Origin: Apostichopus japonicus
Lineage: Eukaryota; Echinodermata; Holothuroidea; Aspidochirotida; Stichopodidae
DNA length: 64,000 nt
Direction: 5' to 3'
Assembly (NCBI RefSeq): GCF_037975245.1
Contig: NC_092574.1
Location: 5,820,713 to 5,884,712 of the forward strand
Position numbers and translations under genes: made by a program. A model generated the notes under the pieces. The model was given only the letters and a program-made list of their open reading frames with translations, had not been told where the DNA came from and ran no database searches. Of this stretch, positions 23,390 through 37,700 are shown one piece after another (the first letter of the stretch is position 1; the number at the start of each line of letters is the position of its first letter).

Positions 23390-24540
23390 GTCACACAAGG
23401 GTATTTTCACTTGATCTCTACAAATATTTTTCAATACCATCATAAAAAGGTTGAATCGGTGGTTTCTTTAACTAGTGATGTCAGTATAAACTTCTTTCAT
23501 TCAAATCTTTTGATTGGCTCATGTCAGGAAAGACCATTTTACATAACAACAACAACAACAACCAAAGATGGTTGATACTTGATCATGCAAAGTATAACAG
23601 ACCAATTAAAAATACAAGAGTATTTTCACTTCATCTCAAGGAATAATACCATCATAAAAAGATTGAATCGGTGGTTTCTTTTAAAAAAGTGTACTTCAGA
23701 GTTACTTCCATCTGGCTCCCTCTGCCTAAATCTAACCAATATAACCACTGACTGAACTCACCAATGTGACTGACTCAACATGGACTAAACTCATGTCCGT
23801 ATAAATGTTTTCATTCAAATCTTTTGATTGGCTCACGTCAGAAAAGGCCATTTTACACAACACCAGCACCAAATAAACACTTGACAATTGATCACGGAAA
23901 GTATAACAGACCAATTAAATACAAAAGAATATTTTCACTTCACATCTACAAATTTTTGTATAAAAAGATTAAATCGTTGGTTTCTTTTAAAATAGTGGCC
24001 GCCTTCAAAGTAACTTGCATCTGGTTACCCTTTACCTAAATCTAACCAATATAACCACTGACTGAACTCACCAATGTGACTGACTCAACACGGACAAAAC
24101 TCAGGTCTGTATGTTTTCATTCAAATGTTTTGACTGGTTCACGTCAGAAAAGACCATTTTACACAACACCAAAAAAACACTTGATAATTGATCACGGAAA
24201 GTATAACAGACCAATTAAAAACAAAAGAGTATTTTCACTTCATCTCTACAAATTTTTGTATAAAAAGATTGAATCGTTGGTTTCTTTTAAAGTAGTGGCC
24301 TTCAAAGTAACTTGCATCTGGCTACCTTTGCCTAAATCAAACCAATATAACCACTGACTGAACTCACCAATGTGACTGACTCAACATGGACTAAACTCAT
24401 GTCGGTATAAAATGTTTCCATTCAAATCTTTTGACTGGTTCTCATCAGAAAAGACCATTTTACACAACAACAAAATACAGTTGATACTTAATCAAGCAAA
24501 GTATAACAGACTAATTAGACATTTTAAACAAATTCTCCCA
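23390..24540. repeat. ~305-bp tandem repeat, about four units
   Basis: Units share AGTATTTTCACTTCATCTC, AAAAAGATTGAATCG, AACCAATATAACCACTGACTG, GTGACTGACTCAACA, TTCATTCAAAT, GAAAAGACCATTTTACACAAC and GGAAAGTATAACAGACCAATT in the same order. They begin near 23400, 23615, 23925 and 24230. The first unit lacks the middle part. Divergence is moderate, so the array is older than the 155-bp one. Confidence 0.88.
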
Positions 24541-26044
24541 AAACACATGCAAGGCTGAAAAATGCTTTCAAACCCATATTAAAGAGTGTTAGGCAATAGT
24601 ACCGTTAAGTATAAAAATAATAGTCTCAGCAAAAGTGAGAGAGTTTTGAATGAGCATGACGTTTCAGCTGTTTCGGTTTTCAGGTTGTATACATGGAAGT
24701 TGTTAGGTCAGGACTGTTCCAATTAAACTGAAGTTGTGAAACAAGTCTTAAGCCAAATTATCCATTTCTAAACAAATGACAATTCCCCCCCCCCCCTCAC
24801 CCTCCCCCAAAAAAGAAACTTGTGACATTTTGACAAAACAAATATGTGCCGTAACTTAAGTTAGGAAAATCACCGGAAATGGTCATAAAATTAACAACAG
24901 CGACAATTCTACCATTTTGTCGGTGTTGAAGCTAGACGAAGGCACTGTCGGATGAGAATGGAGTTGAACTCGTCTCTCTCAATTGATTTAATCAGTACAC
25001 ACTAACTCACTCTCTGCAGGAAGCAAGATTCAGGCACATTGCAGTTGATTACTCAGTTGAATCTCTGTGTTAGCAAGCACCAGCATCAAACCCAAACAAG
25101 TTGATGCAACATTTTCAATAGTTTGCCTTATATCTCTATCATAAACATTTTGATTTTTCTGATATTTAATATCAACACATAAATTATTAGTCTCTTGTGA
25201 CCGATTCTTACTGTTATCAAATAATAACCAAAATAATCTGTTCCTTGTCCAACAGCTTTAGAAGAAAAAAAATTAAATTTTAAATTTTGAATCAAATTTT
25301 AAATTTAAATTTAAATTTCTGATGTTCCCATGTGCATTTTTTTAACGAGGAAACTGTTTTTGTCCACAATCACTTCATAACCATCTAACTTAATGGAACT
25401 CTATGAACAGGACGGTAAAATGACACTTTTAGAAAGTCAATTTCAGACTTGAAATTTTTTACCTGTTTTAACTGAAGAAATGAGTAATATATGGAACACT
25501 GCCATTGGAAAGGTGTGACATCAATGTTGCTGGTGAATTTGTAACTCTTTCTACTGCTATTGGTTACTTGCCATATCTTTCACTAATATACAATCAACAA
25601 CTTAAACACAGCTGAATTAGGACAATAGAGATTAAGTATATTTGTAGCAGAAAATATACACTTTTGACTTTTCCTCAAGTAAAAATAAGTAACACATGAG
25701 GAAAGCTGCAGTTTAAGAGGAAGTCTGAAGGACAAGGAACTTCTTATTTTGTGTAATTTTGCATTATATTGCCTTATTTTGTGTTAATTCTGCATTATAT
25801 ATAATTTTGCATGTATAAAATTTTACTCTTAATTACAAAATTCATCTTTGTAAAGTAATAATTAAAATAAAGATATAACGCTATACATAGATATTTTTTT
25901 TACTATATTTAGATGGAACATGACAACTATGGAAGAAGTACTCTCCCATCATTCTCCAAGATGCAAAGTTCACCAGCTTGATAACGTGAATATTCATCAT
26001 CGTAGAACTCTATGCAAGAGGTTGTTATGCAACGGTAGGATTGG
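24541..26044 (-). other. PGM2 downstream flank / likely 3' UTR
   Basis: AT-rich sequence downstream of the minus-strand PGM2 stop, with no exon supported. It contains a poly-C run near 24785 and an AAATTT-repeat patch near 25270-25318. The 3' UTR end could not be fixed. Confidence 0.4.
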
Positions 26045-29000
26045 TTAGTCCTCCTTGCCTACGAGGCCGTTCAGCTCGGGTTGGAGCAGCTCCTTCACAA
26101 AGGTCTTCACAAATGACTTGAGTTTTACTTCCAAGCTGGATTTACCACTGCAAGAAAGGGCAAGAGATGGGCTTGATAAAACATTTGAGATTCCTGTTAG
26201 CCTTGAGTTATGCAAATTACTTTTCTAGTTTATATTGTTCACACTTCTGAAGATCTCACAATTCCACACAATTCTGCACACAATACAGATCCATTATAAG
26301 ACATTTCACTTCAGATTTAAAGAGTTGCGTATCCTCCTTTTCCCCAGAAAAAAACAAAAACAAAGTGTTTTACAGTTTACTAAGTTAGGCACTACCACTC
26401 GAGAGGAGCGCCTTAACTTTTTTGGTCTTTTCCAACAGATTACATCGAACATATTGCATCTAAACATTAAGAGGAAAGTTTAAAGAAGTATCCAATCATT
26501 TATACTCTTGATACTACTACACACCACATAGAGTGATCGCTACAGTAACAGTTGTTGGAGTACAATACTGTAGTTTTCCTATCCTATTAGGCCATTGGTG
26601 TGTATTCCTTGCAAAGATACATACAACCTAGCCAGGTAGGGAGGGGTTGTAACTTTCTATTCTTAATATTTCTTAGGAAAGTTAGAAAATAAAAAATTCC
26701 CAGGACATACCTGACTGACATGTCACCAAAGATTTCGGAATAGTATTTAATCTTGGGCTCTGTGCCGCTGGTACGCAACGTCGCGATGCATCCATTCTCA
26801 AAGTTGAAGGTGATCATGTGACTAGATTTACTGGTAGGAAGAATCTAAAAACGGAAAAACGAAACAGACGAAGACAAACCTCAAATGAGAACTGGTCTCG
26901 ATTAAACGGTTCTGCAACCGTGCATGACTAGCAGAAATTTTTTATTTTATCATGTCTCCCCCCCCCCCCCCACCCAAGGTCACTGAGATGGCATTTGAAA
27001 TTAATCCATGGGACTTAAAAGTGGGAATTTGGTAAACAGAAGTGTTTTTTCTAACATTTATATCTTTTCATGTTTCTTTCTTCTCTCCATGTTTTGTCTA
27101 CTAATCCTTTTACATCTATCTCATTTGTGTTCACCCTGCTCATTAACCTGTCTGTATTCTGTGCGTGTATTTGTCCCATCTGTTACTGTAAATTGTCGTT
27201 CAGCCTCTGAAGAAGATCCTGCTGGGATCGGAATGTCAGGCCCTCTTACTTTTACACATCTTTTCATATTGGTAAATGAATAATTAGTACTTAATAAATC
27301 ATTAGTAAAATAATGAGTAATTGAATAATGGAAACCAGAACTGGGGAATTAAAGACTTTCTGTGACTCTTATCCATTGTTTATATCTTTTGTGAGGAACA
27401 ATAAAATGAAACGGGGACGCCTACAGTGAATCACAAGAAGCTATAGAAGGATGGGCCTTGGGGTTTTAATATTTCTAGAACCTTTTAGTAACAATCAGTT
27501 GGTTTCAATTCTACTCACTGCTTTATTGTCAGGCTGGTTGTTATCATATCCAGTAGTAAGATCTCTGAGGCCCGTTATCTTGACTCCACCGACCTGCGAT
27601 GGATACTGCAGGGGAAGGGACAAAAAAAACGTTACTAACGTTTGTAGGCTGGCTCGGCAGTGACTCAGTACTTCCACAATAAATGTGTGATCGACATGTC
27701 AGGCTGTCAACTCAGAAAATAGCATAGAGATTGGAAACACACAACGAAAATGTTGCACATGCGATGGCTTGAACTTAATAAGGCTTAATGAAGAATTTAT
27801 ATCGTCAAAAGGAGGTGTATTATGCGCAAGCAAAAGCTACAGCCTGAATTGAACGACCAGGATGCAAATATACTGACTGTGAAGGGCCAGTCTGCCATTC
27901 ATGTTTAAGATAAGGGATGGATTAACTGTGTTCCTGTCAACCTAATTCATCCCCATACCGGGGCCAGGGTCTCTTCACCCCTCCCCCACCACACTTTCAT
28001 AGCGAGTCAGGAAAAATGTCAGTCAGGGGACTTGTTTACATTCAGTCGAGAAGAAAATAAACCACTAACTGCATTTAGACCTAATTCTAGACCGAAATTT
28101 ATAGTCTACAATAAGCCTCAGATGGCACCGATTGACTTTTAACATCCCCCCCACCCCACCCCACATGGGAGTCTGCTTCAATGACCATAGGGCCTCTCAA
28201 TTTTTCAATTCAATTTCTTTATCCCAGTATAAATTACAAAATTTATAAATAGGACACATAATGATAATGATACATAAAAGACGTAAAAATGTACAATCAT
28301 GAAAACATGAACAAATAAGAAATAAGATGGAGGATTAGAAGTTTGAAAGACTAAAAGGATTATAACATAGATTCTAAAAACCCATTTTGAATATAAATGG
28401 CTGCTCTGTAGATAAATGAGTTCTTAAAAAGCATAATTCTAAAAGTTGGCAAGATCATAGGATTACGTAGATTGTACTTGTTGGTTCTATTGCACAGAGA
28501 GGTCAACCCGGAGTGAAGTGGGTGATCTTTAGAACTATGTATAGTCTTAGCTAGTCTTATGAATTCATTTTTAGCAGCAGTGTTTACTTTACCAACCAGG
28601 CTTTCATAGTTGAGATTAAATATATTTGAGCAGTATTTCAAGAAACTTCTAATTCTTTTCTTGTCCTTTTCAAGTAGAAAGTGATACCAGACAGGAACTG
28701 CATACACAATCACTGGCAGAATTGATGAGTTGAAAACCTTATCTCTTACAACTGCCTTTCTCTAATGCTATATCAGATTGACCACTTCTATAGAGATTCC
28801 TGCCACTACCTCAACAAGTGGTGTGGAGATATACAAATTTAACCCTCACCACACCTTTGAATTACTCTGCACACTGTCTTCCCCCCCCCTACTCTTCCTT
28901 CCCCCTGCCCTCACCCTTTCCTGAGCAAAACATAAGAACAAGACGACTCACAGATCCATCCTCCATAGACCTTATTCTTTCGAAGATGGCTTTCGTCGTG

Positions 29001-32000
29001 TCGGGGTTATGACAGAGGTAGTAAGAGTTTGAGCTGAAATGATAGCCGTACCTGGAAAAAGGAATGATCAATCATGTTGATATTATACACACAATGACCG
29101 AGACCGATTCTGAATATTCAGTGACAAGAGGTTCTCAACCCAAGAAACTAGCCACTAATCATAGTCAGGAGTGATCAATTAGGTTGATTATGATCTGCCT
29201 TCGTCTGAACAATTCATACTATTAATCACAGGCGTAGGAGCCTAATTTGATTCGAGGGCTGAAACGACTTGCCCGAAAAAAATAACCAACATTTTCCATG
29301 CGCGTTCAACAAGTTAATGTGCATGTCATACAGGCATTCATCAGTTATTACATCACATGCCAATAACATACCATTATTTTACATACCATTTTTTTCACTA
29401 CCCTTCCATATTGGTTATAATTATTGGGGAAGTCATTACAGTGTTCAAAATAATATAAGTTTAACCATTGAAAAACACATTGCAAATTATTTTTCTTTCA
29501 GTGGGTGCCCGAAAAATTCTCAGCATTTTGCCCGAATTTTCACAAAAAAATTGGTCGGGGGGGCTGCAGCCTCCTACGCCTATGCTATTTATTGAGGTTT
29601 GGCTTTTGTTGAGGTTCGGCTTTACCTGACCTTTAACCTGACTGGAAGGGAAATTGTCAACTGTCTGGAAATTAAACTTCTACATGTACACTTTTTCTAT
29701 GGATCGGTGGTGGAGGGAAGGGGTGGGTGAGGGTGAGGGGGAGGGGAAGGGGAGGGGGATAGCTGTAGTTAATGAGCATGATCCTTGTGATCTTCAGGTT
29801 ATTTCCTCCAAGTAGTGCCTGGCCAAAATATGACTGACAAATGTAATCTTTGTTCAAAACACCACTGAATATTTGTATATAGAGAAATATGTTTCAACTC
29901 ACTTCTGATAAAGCTCATCCAGCTTAGCAACGAGAGTTTTGTTTTCGGTGGCAAGGAAAGCAGCCATCTCACCGATGATAGCACCAGCACTGACTCCATC
30001 TTTATCAAGAACTTGCGTGCAGCACATGAAACCTGGTGGGTGAAATGCAGGCGAAATATTATCATCGTAGATCGTAGATCAATGTAGATAGATGGATAAA
30101 CAAAAGATGGACAAAGGTACAGACGATCATGATCAGAGGTGCAGGCAAGCTTGATCAGTGCTGCAGGCAAACAGGATCAGATATGCAGGCAATCATAAAT
30201 ACGCAGGTAGTCAAACATGGAGATTGGTCGTGAACCAATACAGGCATACACGTAGGAAATGAGTAGAAACGCATTCAATCATGAGCATGGACGAGACAGC
30301 CACTGATGTAGGCATAGCAACAAGGAAGGTGCATGGAACCATAAACATTGTCATGCATGCAAGTAAATACTGCCAAAGATCATCATGGATGCAGGCGAGT
30401 GTAGTCACAAATACAGATAAACACACAGAGCAGCATAGTAGATGTGCAGGCGACAGGAACTTGAATTCATGCAGCGTGATCATTTAACCTGTTGGTTTTT
30501 TTACTTTAATAGTGACAATGTCTTCTGTAGAATTTATTCTACATTTTTCATACTTTGTTATTTCAAACTAAAATAATACCTAGTTTGTATCAAGAAAATC
30601 ACTGCATTTTAAGTTAGAGCATTTTTATGGACCTCTTCAATTGTAATGACATTACTAACCAAATCAGGACATAAAATATGTATGACTTTCCAATGACCGT
30701 ATGATATGTTTCACTTAGAAAATGTACAGTTATCGGCTGGACTGGTTCTATAAATTTGAGATAGTTGGTTTCTTTATGGTTTACTTTACGATACCGATAT
30801 CGTTGAACGAATTAAATATTTCTTTATTCTTTTTGCACATTTTACCTATTGCCTCTTCATACGCAAACAAGCAGGTCTTTCCTTCTTTCATTAATGCATC
30901 TATTCTGTTGCCCATCCACTTGTGTCCTGTAAGTGTTTCCTGGAACAAGAAAATATAAAATTAAAATTCGAAATGAAATTTAAGTTTCCAAAGCAATTAC
31001 ATGAATAAATGTACTCAACCATAGCAATAGCCCCCCCCCCCCCTTCGACCCCCACGAAGAAAAATGCACTAAACAATTTATCCATCAGACTAATTAATAT
31101 CCAGTGAGTAGTGTCATGTATTTTAGATCATCCTGCAAGCAGGAACTCGCGAAGCCTCATTGGCTTATCAAAGCCGCAAGCTGACCGAAATCAGTCTCTT
31201 GCATTCATATTTAACATCCATAATTATGAATTGTCAACAACTCTGTAACTGGACTACATATACATTAATCTGGGAGTGACTCGAACCGGGGACCTTATGA
31301 TTGAAAGGCATCAGCGTTAACCACTGAGCTAACACTCCTAGCTTCCAAATACACTCCTATGTTTCCAAATACAAATGTACCAGCTGAAACCCCTCTTAGA
31401 TTAGTACAACAAGACAGTTCCTTATATATACGCTGATTAAACTGACAGAAACTGGTGTATCCTGGAGTCGTGCGACTACTGGAATAATCATTGTGGGAAT
31501 CATAATACAGAAATGTTTAAACTTAAAACTAGTGTTGCGCCGATATCACCAATATCGGTTTTGGCCGATATCCGATATTATCATCCCAATATCGGTCCGA
31601 TACCGATACGATACCGATATTTTTTAACAGACAAAATAAACTGGACGCAGTAAATGTGAGCCTTAACATCGTAAAGACTTACAAGTTGCTTACAGTGTTA
31701 ACGTATGCTTGCAAAATTGCATCTTAATTAGGTTACGAACTGTCAATCACAATGTAAAAGTTATAATTTATTGAGTTTATACTCAATGTGCAACTTATTC
31801 ACTGGACCGTATAGAAAAAAAAAACTGAAAATCAGTAGAGAAATGACCAATTGTGTACGGAAAGTAAGGTGGTACACCTTTCAAATATTACGAAAGATCG
31901 AGCAATTTTACTCTCGAAAAATTCACGCAAAACTGGCATATCGTACTAAATGCAACTAATGTCATGTAAACAAGGCTCTAGTGCATCCATTTATGAATAT

Positions 32001-34697
32001 ACCGTAAGAACACATCTGTTGTTAAGCGGGGGAAAAGAAAGTATTTTCTAAAATTCCCCAAAAAATGGAAAAAATAATATCCTACTATAGTTAAGTGTAT
32101 AGCAAATAGCCTAACCACCTCGGCGGTTACGGATCTCACGTAACTAAAAAGTTCCCTGGCAACGTGCCAAAAAATGTTAACAAGCAGGTGTTACACAGGG
32201 GATAAGCTCACAGTTACTTTGGGAAGGTACCTGGGAAAATTTGCAGCACATGTACCGTGGTAGTTGGGTACAGGGTTAAACACTGCAGTTGTAAAAATGT
32301 ACGCATAGTGCACGCTATTTATTGTTAGGCAGTCTAGAAACAGGGCTTTGCTGAACGTTGTTTGTTTCATGATATCGGAAGTTTTGTAAGTTGCACTTTT
32401 TAAAGATTGAAAGACAGATTAAATCTCTTTTCGTTTTATATAATTATATAGGTACTCTAACTTGTCATTTTAAAATTTATCAGTTTCGTGAAAATTTAAA
32501 TAAAAAAGTTTTCAGTATTTTGTGTTCGTGGGAAATTGAACAAGGTTTTCCAACACTGCTGAACTGTGCAGTTATACATCATGTTCAAGGTTTTCACGGA
32601 GGCCTTTGAGAAAATGAATGGTTAGTACTGTGTATATGCTGCACTAAAGCTGTGTGTAGGCCAAGGTTCACGAAGGTCATTGGTTATATTCGCTCGTCGT
32701 AGACATGTTTTTAGAGGTTACGGAGGGTCAGGTTTCCATGGATATTAATCGAAAATGAATCTGAGTTTAACTGACGCTAAAGAAATGAATCGTCTTGGGC
32801 AGATTAACAGATCATTGCAAGTATAAAGAAGTAGCTCTGCTGTTAAAAAGAAAAGTTCAATATTGGTTTGCTGTTATCGGCAATTAGGCAAAATTTTACC
32901 GATACGGATATGCTGCCGATATTGCAAATATCGGCCGATACCGATATTGAAAACGATTATCGTAGCAACACTACTTAAAACCCTTTGTTTGACAAGTATT
33001 AAACTTTAATATAGACCAATACATCAAAAACAGCTGATATCAGAGATAAATAACCTAGATCATGGAATAGAATTTCCAATAAACCACAAATGATGCAAAT
33101 AATTGTATGACATCCACAACTATTTTCAGTGAGTTTCGTCTTTGTGTCACAATGAAATTCTCTGCGCTCTGGTTCATAAATAAAAAACTGATACCTCTTA
33201 GAAGAAGTTTGAAAAAAAAGAAAAACCAATGTCCAAGGAAGGAGTTAAAGGGAAAAGTTTCTACAGCCAAATAGAGAGAAAAAAATACTTAAATGAAAAT
33301 AATACTAATTAACATCACTTTAACACTCTTTTACTCTTCAAAGCTTATTCACAACAGACAAATGTTTGAGGATTATAAAAGAATGATTTTTTACCTCAAA
33401 TATGAATCCCTCTTTCTCCGCAATGTGTTTCAGCATCTTAGAAGAAACAGCACTGGCAAACATATGGACATCTGCATGAAAAAGAAAAAGAAAAACAAAA
33501 ATGAACAAGCAACGATACAAAAAAGAAAACAAAAGAAATATACACAGAACAAAAAACAAAATAGAAAAAAAAACAATTCACAATAATACTGAAACAATAC
33601 ATTATCCTCAGACAAAATGCAGTTTAACCGCGCTTGTTGTCCATTCATGGAGTGTTAGCTCAGTGGTTAACGCCGGTGCCTTTCAATCATAAGGTCCCTG
33701 GTTCAAGTTAATCCCAGATTAATGTATGTCGTCCAGTTACAGAGTTGTTGACAATTAACAATTCATAATCATGGACGTTAAATATGAATGTAAGAGACGA
33801 ATTCGGTCAGCTTGCGGCTTTGATAAGCCAATGAGGCTCCTTCACAAGTTCCTGCTTGCAGGAGGATCTAAAATACATACGTACATACAAATACATACAT
33901 TCAGATATGCAGTGTCACTTACCGTTCCAATGGCTCTGTTGTTTCTTCTTGTAACATTCCAGTATCCACCACCCTAGCAGGGCACCTAGCTCGTTTCCGT
34001 TAAACACTTTCCAGGAGCCGTCTTCCAGTTTCTCCGCCACGGCTAACCTATCGGCATCTGGATCGTTGGCGAGAATCACCCGGCTTCCGTTTTCATCCGC
34101 TGTTTTGAATGAGATATTGAGGGCGCTCTTGCCCTCCTCTGGATTTGGGTTCTTGACGGTCGTGAATTCGGGATCCTCTTCAACCTAAAGAGAGATGGCG
34201 AGAGAAGCGGTTAAAATAAGTGAAATCTCACTGTATCGAATCTTTCATCAAATATCGCGTTGCAAATCGGTATGCAGAATGTGTCAAATTGCTGTACAAG
34301 TCCTACGATGTATGGCAGGTTCTAGGAATCATGGTATCTTATATGAGACAAAATTTCAGAGTCTTCCAAAACTGGTTAAACAAACTTTTGAACACAAAAT
34401 TATTTTAGGATCCAAATAAGTAGTGCAGAACACAAGTTTATGTGCAACAGCAAAAACGCACAAGGTCCCAAGTACACTAAGGGAGTTTGGGTTTGCACTA
34501 TGTATTGATCCCAAACTATGCATTTCTCTGGAAATGTGGCTTAAAATTGAATCCCTAAATAGATGGCAATGATTAAATTAGAGAAATGAGCTACTCACTA
34601 ATATTTAACAGTTAGGTCACAATGTAGTTGAATTCTTCATGCTCATGAAAAGTCATACTATCAGGTCATCAAATCCCCCCTCCAACCCCCACCCCCA

Positions 34698-34742
<45 letters not shown>

Positions 34743-37700
34743 CAGCTTTTTGTGTGTGAAGTTTCCTTGTTTCTGCATAATTTGAGAAACTATTGCCCCC
34801 AAAGTGGGAAACATGTTAATAAAAAATGAACAGATAATTATTATTTTCCATTTCCTTTGTAAGGACATAATCCTGCCACCATCGATTCTCCTAAAAAAAA
34901 ATATCCTCACTTGTTCCTTGACCAGAATCAATTCCTTGAATCCAAAATTTTGAAACATGGCTTTGAAGGCTGGCGTTCCCACACCGTGCATGGCTGTGTA
35001 GGTGAATTTCAATTTAGTTTCGGCGTTAATTTCTCTGAAAAAAAGATTTAATGTTACTTCGATAAACAGCCATAGAGACATGATTTTTGTACATGTTAGA
35101 GCATAGCTTGCCTGTGCAGTTGAATCTTTTCGCAGTTATTACAGTTGGAGTAAGAAAACTATGAATGTGACAGAACTTTGGTACTTGATTTACAAGTTAA
35201 CTAGGTTGCTAACAACATAATGAATTAAAGGAAACTCACTAATGTCTAGAATTCATTGTTTCTCTTCCCACACCGAACCCACTCCCCCACTTCGTTCTCT
35301 TCCCACACCCAACCCACTCCCTCCCACTTCGTTCTCTTCCCACACCCAACCCACTCCCGCACTTTGTTCTTTCCACACCCAACCCACTCCCCCACTTCGT
35401 TTTTGTAACACTCTTGATAGAGAACTTTCTCACATAGGCACAAGTACTCTCTCTTGCATGGCAAAGTATATAATAATAACATTTCCCTTTATATTAAATA
35501 TGCTTGTTAATTCTTTTATACAAAATTAAATGCAGCAAGTGTGAGTTTAGGAACAAGGATGCTGAACAAACAGAGAGTAAATTATTAAAACGTGTTTGGT
35601 ACCAGGTCATTATTATGCTGGTGATTGCATAATAATATAATAATATTTACTTTCTTTTAGGAACAAGGTTGCTGAACAAACAGAGAGTACATTTTTAAAA
35701 CGTGTTTGGTACCAGGTCATGATTATGCTGGTGATTGCATAATAATATTTACTTTCTATATAGCGCTTTATACCAGCGATAGGTCTCAAAGCGCTTTACA
35801 GGCGTTATATTATCCCTGGTCAATGATAACCTGTCCCAGAGACAATCCCTCCAGTGCCCAATGACAAGTTACATCACAGGTACCCATTTAACCCCTGGGT
35901 GAAGAGAGGCAAGTAAGATAAAGCATCTTGCCCAAGGACACAACGTAATGAAATAGGCAGGAATCGAACCAGATATCCTTGGATCACGAGTCCGACGCCT
36001 TAGCCAATTGGCCACCACGCTCTCACAACCCAACTGAGATATATCAGAGAATATATACATACCTGTGTAGGCACATAGCAGATGTAATATCCTTCATGTA
36101 AGAATCAAAGACTTCTTGGTAAGGATCTGTTACCAGGGCATTATCTGTGAGGATAGAGGTATCCCAAGAATGTTGCCAGGGTTCCAAATTAGCATGGATA
36201 GCTGCAGCAATACCCTTATCGACAGGTGGAATGATCTACAGAGATACATTAAACACCAGACAAGATATTAGTGCAATTCATGAGCATCTATTCATCAATG
36301 GACATACCTAATAACTGTTAGCATGGATAGCTGCACCGATACCGTTATCAACATGTGGAATGAACTACAGAGATTATAAAAACTAGACAGGAAAGTACTG
36401 AAATTCATCAGTATCACTTCATCAACAGACATACCTAATAAATGTTACTTGTTAGCTTGGAAAAATGCAGCATACCCTTATTAACAGGTGGAATGACCAA
36501 CAAAGATATGTTCATACCATGTAGGAAAGTAATGACAATTAACAGGAATCCTTATGTGCTTGAATCGTCCCAGAAACGACAACCAAAGCAATACCCTACG
36601 AAGGAGGTGGAATGGCCGACACAGAAAACTTCACACCAGCTTAGAAGGAAAAGCAAAGGAACTTACACATATCCCAACATCAATCAATCATTTTTTAAAC
36701 AAGCTACATGCTAGCATGGACAACTGCAGCTAATACCCTTAGCAATAGGTGAAATGATTTACTGTCTAAAGATAAATACACGCCAGATCAGAAAGTGAAG
36801 GCATTCGCAGGACTATAAATGTCAATTTATCAACAAATCAAATGGCAACAAAGTTGACATGAATAGCTGATTTAGTACCATCACCAACACCTTTATGAAA
36901 CATATTTAGTAGAATATGAAAATATTTGTCTTCCATAAATATGAATATTTTATTTTACATACACAGGACAGTCCATTATTATGGATCTTTTCATTTTAGA
37001 AACTACACAAATTAACGTCCAGTAATGGAAACAGGATGACGAAATATTAATCTTATCGAAACGCGATATATTCTTGGACAAATAAGACTCCTCACCTGTG
37101 CACCGTTTCCCCAGTAGACTTTATAGCCGTTGTCTCCTTTGGGGTTATGAGAGGGCGTTACCATGACACCGGCCGCCAGATTCTTCTTCCTGATGACATA
37201 AGCCTGTCAATTTAAGGGAAAACTAATAATCAATTTAAGAACTTAACAAAAATTGATGATAAACCGGTTTGGATGTGTAGACGTCAGAATTTACGAGTGT
37301 GAACCGTTCATGACAACTTAGCATGCAGTGCTTGTGCAGCCTTCTTTATCATTCAAGTTTCAGAAACTTGAGGCTAATCATCAATTTGGCATAATTATTG
37401 GAACATTGCTATTAATGTAATAAAACTCACCACAAATGGAGTTGGCGATGTGTGTGAGAATAGATAGACAGGTACACCTGCCCTGACCATGATAGCTGCC
37501 GACAGATCTGCATATCTGTGGAAGAAATCACGGCAGAAACGATGTCGACAAAAAGATCTCCAGGGTTAAATTAAGCAAGATTAGACTAGGGTTGGTTAAA
37601 AAGGAGGTCTACAAAGTTTGTATCTCCTTTAAACCAATTACAAATCATCATAATAATTAATGATTAGCAGTTTTTATATAGTGCAACTTACAATAAAGTT

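Noticed and set aside
26985-27290. Possible retroelement 3' remnant with CTGAAGAAGATCCTGCTGGG
   Set aside because: The phrase resembles text seen in retroelement ends, but no coding frame, tail or boundary could be defined.
33293-33692. Several overlapping Lys/Asn-rich or Phe-rich open frames
   Set aside because: A-rich low-complexity intron and SINE sequence beside PGM2 exon 10; the true coding part is only 33395-33471 on the minus strand.
35239-35482. Gly/Trp-rich open frames
   Set aside because: Products of the 35-bp C-rich minisatellite.
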